Assembly (NCBI GenBank): GCA_902810705.1
Contig: CADDYU010000021.1
Location: 1 to 39,731 of the forward strand
Length of the DNA: 39,731 bases
Direction: 5' to 3'
Source of the DNA: Methylococcaceae bacterium
Lineage (GTDB): Bacteria; Pseudomonadota; Gammaproteobacteria; Methylococcales; Methylococcaceae
The notes beneath the pieces are model-generated. The model saw nothing but the letters and a program-made list of their open reading frames with translations. It did not search any database and was not told the origin of the DNA. Positions 34,989 through 39,731 of the stretch are shown here, in pieces; positions within the stretch are counted from its first letter, which is position 1, and each line of letters starts with the position of its first letter. The translations under genes were made by a program, and so were the position numbers.

Positions 34989-36103
34989 CAGGCGGCCACC
35001 CTGCCGAGGGCGCCGGACTCCAGCTCCCTGACCCGCGGCAGCACTCGTTTCCCGAAATACTCGATTTCCTCGTGGTAATGGAGAAAACCGGCCAGCACCA
35101 GATCGACGCCCACGGCCTTCAGGGCGACGATGCGCTCGGCAATCTGTTCGGGGCTGCCGATGAGGTTGGTCTTGAAGCCGTCGTTGTATTGCACCAGATC
35201 CTCGAAGCTGGACTTGGCCCAGTTGCCCTCGCCTTCGGGCGAAGCTCTGCCGGCTTGCTTGACCTCGTGACCGAAGGCGTTGACCGCTGCAGGATCGGCT
35301 TTTTCGATGATCTCGGCGAGCACCGCCTTGGCCTCGGCCTCGCTATCCCGGGCGATAATGAACGCATTCACGCCGATCTTCACCGAGTGGCCTTCTTTCG
35401 TGGCCTTGGCCCTGATATCGTCGATTTGGGCCTTGATGCCTTCGACCGAATTTCCGTTGGTAAAATACCAGTCGGATACCCGCGAGGCCATATCGCGGGC
35501 GGCCCGGGAGCTGCCGCCCTGAAAGATTTCCGGATGCGGGCGCTGAACCGGTTTCGGTTTCAGGGAATAATCGTGGAAGCGGTAGAAGTCACCTCGGAAC
35601 GTGAAGCTGTCTTGGGTCCAAATGCCTTTCAACGCGCGGATGAACTCCTCGGAACGCCGGTAACGCTCGTCATGCTCCAGCCAGGGCTCGCCGAGCGCGG
35701 TGAATTCGCTCTTGAACCAACCGCTGACGATATTGACCGCGATACGGCCTTGACTCAAATGATCGAGCGTCGCGATTTGCTTCGCGACGACGGCGGGATG
35801 CCAAGGGCCCGGCAAAATGGCGGCGATGACCCGCAGCTTTTGGGTAGCCGCCAGCAGGGCTTGGCTAAAGGATACCGGCTCGTGCTGATATTCGGCGCCG
35901 TAGCCTGCGGTGAAGCGGATCTGACTGAGCGCGTAGTCGAAGCCATTCTGCTCCGCCAGCTGCGCCAACTCGCGGTTGTAGTCGATGTCCCAGCCGGTGC
36001 GCTGCTCGATCTTGCTGATGACCAGCCCGCCGCTGACATTCGGTACCCAGTAAGCGAATTTGATGGGCGTATCGGCTGCGGAGACAGTGGATTGTTGGCT
36101 CAT
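34988..36103 (-). CDS. sfnG: Dimethylsulfone monooxygenase (LLM class)
   Basis: SfnG converts dimethylsulfone to methanesulfinate with FMNH2, feeding methanesulfonate/sulfinate desulfonation. The 371-residue product has the SfnG pattern: IKFAYWVPNVSGGLVISKIE, WDIDYNRELAQLAEQNGFDY, QIRFTAGYGAEYQHEPVSFS, ILPGPWHPAVVAKQIATLDH, GRIAVNIVSGWFKSEF, LEHDERYRRSEEFIRALKG, FQGGSSRAARDMASRVSDWY and GFLHYHEEIEYFGKRVLPRV. ATG 36103 is preceded by AGGAGAAAG. The next gene overlaps its stop. Upstream in the operon are the osmC-like pseudogene and msuE. Confidence 0.92.
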   Translation of the reverse strand: MSQQSTVSAADTPIKFAYWVPNVSGGLVISKIEQRTGWDIDYNRELAQLAEQNGFDYALSQIRFTAGYGAEYQHEPVSFSQALLAATQKLRVIAAILPGPWHPAVVAKQIATLDHLSQGRIAVNIVSGWFKSEFTALGEPWLEHDERYRRSEEFIRALKGIWTQDSFTFRGDFYRFHDYSLKPKPVQRPHPEIFQGGSSRAARDMASRVSDWYFTNGNSVEGIKAQIDDIRAKATKEGHSVKIGVNAFIIARDSEAEAKAVLAEIIEKADPAAVNAFGHEVKQAGRASPEGEGNWAKSSFEDLVQYNDGFKTNLIGSPEQIAERIVALKAVGVDLVLAGFLHYHEEIEYFGKRVLPRVRELESGALGRVAA

Positions 36104-36115
36104 GGTAGCTTTCTC

Positions 36116-36526
36116 CTAGACGGTAGAATTGACTGAAGTGTCCGGTAACGCGCCCTTGACGGTGACCGTGCCGGCGATCTCCTTGGGCCGGATAAGGGTG
36201 TCGAGCGCTGGGCCGTGCGCTTCAACGCGCCCGACCCGTTCCCGAATCGTCGCCCAATCCGCCGGACTCTTGAGCGCCGTTTCCGAAACGGCCTTCTGAT
36301 AGCCGGCAGGCACCGAGTCGCCGAGGCCGCACAGCCCGCGCAGACCGAGGCACCCCTTGGCGGTGACTTCCACGGTCTCCGGGGAATCCCCGGCGCCGCC
36401 GCGTAAGCGGCGCACCCCGTCGAGCCACCGGCTGCGCGTTTTGAGCGGCAAGCGAGCGCCCGCCGGATCGTCCTTCAGGGCGGCAAGGTTTCTGTCCAGC
36501 GCGAGTCTCAAAGCAGGCTGCGGCAT
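36116..36526 (-). pseudogene. OsmC-family gene remnant with internal deletion and frame disruption
   Basis: The 136-residue frame begins like OsmC-type proteins found in sulfur-starvation clusters (QPALRLALDRNLAALKDDPA) and ends like them (VEVTAKGCLGLRGLCGLGDS, VPAGYQKAVSETALKSPADW). The middle is damaged. Codons around 36380-36430 read VRRLRGGAGDSPETV in this frame, while a neighbouring frame reads AAYAAAPGIP, the family's own sequence, so at least two frame changes flank it. The stretch that should carry the peroxidatic cysteine and its partner residues (about 35-45 residues) is missing. A working peroxidase is not expected. It sits between the acyl-CoA-dehydrogenase-like gene and sfnG. Confidence 0.65.
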
Positions 36527-36604
36527 GTCGATTCCCGGAATGTTTGGGCCAGGGCCATGAATGGGGGAAGGCGAGCGGTCTTGAACCGGACCGCCGTGCC
36601 AGGC

Positions 36605-37788
36605 TTATTCGCCGCCCGCTTCAAACAATTCCAGTGGCAGGCCGACCAGGGTTTTACCAATCCATTCGCGGGCGATGTTGTTGGACGGGCCCATGCCGAT
36701 GCCGGCGCGGGCATCGCGGAAAATGCGCTCCAGGGGACCCTTCTTGTAACCGTAACCGCCGCTCACATCCAAAGCATTCCGCGCGGAAATGTTGGCGACC
36801 TCCGCCGCGTGGACCTTGAATTCAGTCAGCGGAATCCAGATTTGTCCCTGAGGCTCGCCGGCCGCCTGCAAGCGATCCAAACGCCGGGCCAGCTCGATCT
36901 GCCAGGGACGGAGGCTTTCCACCAGGATCTTGGATTGTCCCAGTTGTTGGCGTAATACCTGGTAGTCCGACAGCTTGCGGTTGAAATCCCGATGAATCGT
37001 GCCGGTCAGATGTTCGGTCGCCTTTTCGAGGGCGGCGCGCGCCACTCCATGCCAGACCGCTCCCAGGCCGATCAGATAAACCGGCGAAACGCCGTGGTAT
37101 TGATGTCCTTGCCCTGCCCTTCTTCGCCTAAGCGGTCACGGACGTGGACCCGTACGTTGTCGTAGCGCAAGGGGCCGCTATGATTGCCATGCACGCCCAA
37201 AGCCTCCCAAATTCCGGCGTGGATCCCATCCAGTTTGCTGTCGACGATGAAGAAACTGATGTCGGTCGCGCTCTGGGCATCCGGCGAACGGGTCTGAACC
37301 ACGTAGTAATCCGCTTGACCCGCGCTGGTGGTGAACGACTTCTCGGCATTGAGGCGGTAATGTTCGGCCCCGTCCCGCGCCGCCCGACTGAGGTTAAACC
37401 ACCAATGGCCGCCGGTGGCTTTCTCGCTGGTGGAATAGGTCCCGATCAGGCCGCTCCTTATCGGCTTCAGCCAGCGTTCCTTCTGATCGTCGCTTCCGAA
37501 CAGATTAATGGTTTGCGCCGCGCCGACGTGCATGACATAAACCAAGCCCGTGGAAGCGCAGGCCCGGCCGATCTCCTCGGCGGCGATGGAGAACGCCACG
37601 TAATCCAAGCCTAGACCGCCGTAGTCTTCCGAAATCAGCACGCCGTTCCAACCGGCTTCGGCGAGAGCGTTGAGATTCTCCCGCGGAAACAAGCCTTCCG
37701 TATCGATCCGCTCGGCGTTGGGCCGAATGACCGCATCGACGAGGCGACGGATGTCGGCGCGGATTTGTTCGTAATCAGGGATGGACAT
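36605..37788 (-). pseudogene. Acyl-CoA-dehydrogenase-like gene split by a frameshift
   Basis: Two adjacent frames together encode one acyl-CoA dehydrogenase-fold protein of about 394 residues. The first frame runs from ATG 37788 (MSIPDYEQIRADIRRLVDAV, GVLISEDYGGLGLDYVAFSI, TSEKATGGHWWF) to a stop at 37072 after GKDINTTAFRRFI. The second resumes as VSPVYLIGLGAVWHGVARAA near 37091 and continues to 36605 (NALDVSGGYGYKKGPLERIF). A single missing base around 37089-37095 restores a normal ...TGVSPVYLIGLG... sequence. GGAGAGTGAG precedes the start. Relatives in sulfur-scavenging clusters are probably flavin monooxygenases. Whether this is a true mutation or a sequencing error cannot be settled from one read of the sequence; every other residue looks well conserved. 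Confidence 0.8.
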
Positions 37789-37798
37789 CTCACTCTCC

Positions 37799-38365
37799 TC
37801 AAGCGGCCTCGGCTTGTACACGCCGTTCCCCCCGCGCCTTAGCGGCATAGACTGCTTGCTCCGCCGCGGCCTCAATGCGCTGTAGTACTACTGGATCTAT
37901 AAAACGAGCACCGTTGAAGTTTTGCTCGGAGGCGTAAATTCCGGCCGGGATTGTCAATGCCCCGAAAAAACTGAACAGAGGGCGCAGCTGGTGTTCGACT
38001 ATAAGCGCATGCTTGTCGCCACCGCCGGTCGCTCCGAGGATTACCGGCACCTCGCTCAACGTTTTGGGGTCGAGGAAATCGAAGAGATGCTTGAAGAGGC
38101 CGGTGTAGGAGCCTTTATAGACGGGGGTTACGGCAACGAGGATGTCCGCCGATGCAATGCGATTAAGTACACGTTTTCCACTTTCGCCAAGTTCATCTGG
38201 ATTACGGGCCAGGCCTATGGTCGCCGCGAGTTCCGCTAATTGAAGTATCTCTCCATCAATGGAGACCTGCTGTTTGATCGCCTCCAGGATTTGTTCAGCC
38301 AGGATGACTGTTTTGGAGGGAAAGCCTAGGTTTCCCGATACAACTACCACATTTAATTTGCTCAT
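37799..38365 (-). CDS. msuE: NAD(P)H-dependent FMN reductase, MsuE/SsuE-like
   Basis: The 188-residue flavodoxin-fold protein supplies FMNH2 to two-component desulfonating monooxygenases. Visible family blocks are LNVVVVSGNLGFPSKTVILAE, ADILVAVTPVYKGSYTGLFK, HLFDFLDPKTLSEVPVILGA and TGGGDKHALIVEHQLRPLFS, plus FFGALTIPAGIYASEQNF; the last two pieces are typical of MsuE. CCGGAGTCCGC lies directly before ATG 38365. It is the first gene of the minus-strand organosulfur operon and stands about 59 nt downstream of the predicted sigma-54 transcription start. The likely partners are SfnG, SsuD and the DszC/SfnB-like enzyme encoded downstream. Confidence 0.92.
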   Translation of the reverse strand: MSKLNVVVVSGNLGFPSKTVILAEQILEAIKQQVSIDGEILQLAELAATIGLARNPDELGESGKRVLNRIASADILVAVTPVYKGSYTGLFKHLFDFLDPKTLSEVPVILGATGGGDKHALIVEHQLRPLFSFFGALTIPAGIYASEQNFNGARFIDPVVLQRIEAAAEQAVYAAKARGERRVQAEAA

Positions 38366-38434
38366 GCGGACTCCGGATTAAGTGATCTGATTGATTTTTT
38401 ATGACCGTGGCGGTAAAGCCTTGCGTTAATACAC

Positions 38435-38450
38435 AGCGAAAGCCGTGCCA
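38435..38450 (-). promoter_or_regulatory. Sigma-54 (-24/-12) promoter of the msuE operon
   Basis: Read on the minus strand the site is TGGCACGGCTTTCGCT, which matches the consensus TGGCACG-N4-TTGCW at all positions but one. It keeps the invariant GG and GC with the required 10-bp spacing. The predicted start near 38424 gives a leader of about 59 nt before msuE. A sigma-54 activator gene (sfnR) ends the same cluster, which strongly supports function. Confidence 0.8.
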
Positions 38451-38481
38451 TGAATATGCTATTGAATATAAAGGATAAATA

Positions 38482-38516
38482 TTGCGGCAAGTAAATGGCT
38501 GCCGCTGTAGCGGCAA
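38482..38516 (-). promoter_or_regulatory. Palindromic upstream element, candidate SfnR binding site
   Basis: A perfect inverted repeat tgccgct-gt-agcggca (38500-38515) lies centred about 84 bp upstream of the predicted sigma-54 start. A second half-site, gcggcaa (38484-38490), repeats the gcggcaa at 38510-38516 at a 26-bp distance. Position and symmetry are what a Fis-type activator dimer needs. The assignment to SfnR is inference. Confidence 0.55.
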
Positions 38517-39067
38517 TCAGGTGGCAAGTTTGTTTGCCTAGAGGCAGATGGAAAAGAAGCCGGCCAAGCGAGCCGATTGGATTTCTTCAGTCGCAGCGAT
38601 CTCAGCGTCCGTCAAAACGGACAGCCGCGGAGTTTGAGGTAGGTGATCTTCAAATCTGCGATAAGCATACGGTCTGAGAAGCTCACAAATTCAAGACGGT
38701 TCCAGCTGAGCCAAGGCCTTGGGAAGTTGCCGGCGGTTAGCAGGGTGCGCCCGTGTTGAGGCGCCATGACTGGATTCCGTCGGCCGTGCGGCCCAGCAGG
38801 AGGTTCAGCCCTTCCAGCGCAGCTATCCCAACGCCTTTTGGCGGGCGGATTTCAATACGAAACGCCCAAGAGCTGGCCGCGCCGCATTCCATGGCCATTT
38901 TCGGGCTTGCAAGCCGCTCCCAAGGGAACACGCTTGCCTATCCAGAGAACGAACTCAGCGGCGGATATCTGGAAATGGGGCTTTCATCGGGAACTAGAGC
39001 GCCCGACTGCGGAGAGGAGCCGGCGGGAACGGCCGATCACCCGCTCCCGTCCGTGCGGACTGGAAGG

Positions 39068-39731
39068 TCAGATCACGAAATCGGTTTCCTGATCCAAGGC
39101 ATGCGGCGGCGGGCTCAGCAAGCCGATGACGCGGTCGATGTCGATCGCGTCCGCCCGAAGGACGATATTGACTTCGTCCTCGTGGAACGGCGCGTCCTCG
39201 AAGGCCGGGCAGACGCAAATCAGGCCGGCCAGGTTGATGTTCTCCGCGACCAGCGCGGTTTGCTTCCCAAGGTGCTTGGTGTCCAGCAAAGTGCAGGCAT
39301 AGCCGCGATCGAACAGGCGGCGTTCCAGGCGATAGGCGGCTTCGCCGGCGTCCGCTCCGGTGATCCATAGGGTGAGAGCCTTGTGGCCGAAGCGGGCGGC
39401 ACGCTCCTGGGGCGTCACCTTGCGCAATTCGGCGGCTCTCTCGGCCGAGCCCACGATCATGCCGGCCCCGACCGTGGCGTTGCTCATCCGGTCGATGACG
39501 ATGAAGGCTCCGGTCGCCTTGCAGCGGGCATAAGGATCGAAGGCGATGGGCGCGCTGAGCGCCACTTCACACAGGCCGATTTCGTTCAGCTTGAGCTGTT
39601 GGGCCGGATGCTCTTCCAGGGTGTTCACGTCGATGCGGTGATGGATGCGCGAGACGGACCCCGAGGCGATCCGGGTGGTTTGCTTCAGGAGGTACTGCTT
39701 ACCCGGCGTCAGCGGCGCTTCGGCCATCCAG
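39068..39731 (-). CDS. cysN: Sulfate adenylyltransferase large subunit CysN, C-terminal part with degenerate APS-kinase-like tail (partial)
   Basis: The gene runs off the right edge, so only the last 221 residues are seen. Residues from WMAEAPLTPGKQYLLKQTTR through HHRIDVNTLEEHPAQQLKLN, EIGLCEVALSAPIAFDPY and GAFIVIDRMSNATVGAGMIV are the C-terminal beta-barrel of CysN. CysN is the GTPase subunit that forms APS from ATP and sulfate with CysD. A further segment of about 120 residues resembles the CysC (APS kinase) domain of CysNC fusions: ERAARFGHKALTLWITGADA, YRLERRLFDRGYACTLLDTK and ALVAENINLAGLICVCPAF. The Walker A sequence normally GLSGSGKST is replaced by GADAGEAA. The kinase-like domain is therefore probably inactive. 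The stop TGA is at 39068. Confidence 0.85.
   Translation of the reverse strand, partial: WMAEAPLTPGKQYLLKQTTRIASGSVSRIHHRIDVNTLEEHPAQQLKLNEIGLCEVALSAPIAFDPYARCKATGAFIVIDRMSNATVGAGMIVGSAERAAELRKVTPQERAARFGHKALTLWITGADAGEAAYRLERRLFDRGYACTLLDTKHLGKQTALVAENINLAGLICVCPAFEDAPFHEDEVNIVLRADAIDIDRVIGLLSPPPHALDQETDFVI

Larger units (their letters stand above)
38366..39067. other. Intergenic region between cysN and msuE
   Basis: This roughly 700-bp gap holds the sigma-54 promoter and palindromes near 38435-38516. From about 38520 to 39067, behind the cysN stop, no gene can be supported. A 64-codon minus-strand frame at 38737-38931 (PPKGVGIAALEGLNLLLGRT) is open but matches nothing I recognise; it may be a decayed gene. 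A short hairpin ggcaa/ttgcc lies near 38522-38537. Confidence 0.45.

Noticed and set aside
33783..35078. 431-codon plus-strand open frame
   Set aside because: Antisense to the DszC/SfnB-like gene, which has strong family motifs.

Overview
The window is high-GC chromosomal DNA from a proteobacterium. An E. coli-like TrkH, CysK and FabI, a class 2 (quinone-linked) PyrD, a Bfd-type ferredoxin behind a Fur-like site and an Mla-type lipid transporter together suggest a gammaproteobacterium. The genus cannot be read from the sequence. No phage, CRISPR array, rRNA or complete tRNA was seen; the only mobile DNA is a truncated IS701-family transposase at the left edge.

Left half (1-17.3 kb): after the IS remnant come scattered housekeeping and stress genes. 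They are a pyruvate-oxidase-like ThDP enzyme (-), a small flavin reductase (+), pyrD (-), a large membrane protein with two VanZ-like regions (-), a BON-domain Tat lipoprotein (+), ackA (-), an O-methyltransferase-like protein (-), fabI (+) and trkH (+). A tight five-gene minus-strand run follows (YcxB-like, ABC-F ATPase, small membrane protein, universal stress protein, PEBP-like protein), then bfd (+).

Middle (18-29.4 kb, all plus): a PspC-domain protein, a beta-hydroxyacid dehydrogenase, a PAS-GAF-GGDEF-EAL protein, a three-gene Mla-like lipid transporter (STAS-permease fusion, ATPase, MCE protein), the cysteine-synthesis pair cysK-cysE, and an FAD/NAD(P)-binding protein.

Right end (29.5-39.7 kb, all minus) is the most distinctive part. 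It is a sulfur-starvation locus for organosulfur use: a partial CysN(C) at the right edge, then an operon msuE - acyl-CoA-dehydrogenase-like gene - osmC-like - sfnG - DszC/SfnB-like monooxygenase - ribBA - ssuA remnant - ssuD - ssuC remnant, followed by the sigma-54 activator gene sfnR. Upstream of msuE there is a near-consensus -24/-12 promoter with a perfect palindrome about 84 bp upstream of the predicted start site, which fits activation by SfnR. Four of the nine operon members look broken (one frameshift, one deletion plus frame disruption, one internal deletion, one truncation), and ssuB is absent. The FMN supply (ribBA), the FMN reductase and three flavin monooxygenase-type genes remain open. 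The locus therefore looks like a sulfone/sulfonate desulfonation regulon that has lost its Ssu importer but kept its flavin enzymology. The adjacent CysN carries an APS-kinase-like tail without a recognisable P-loop.
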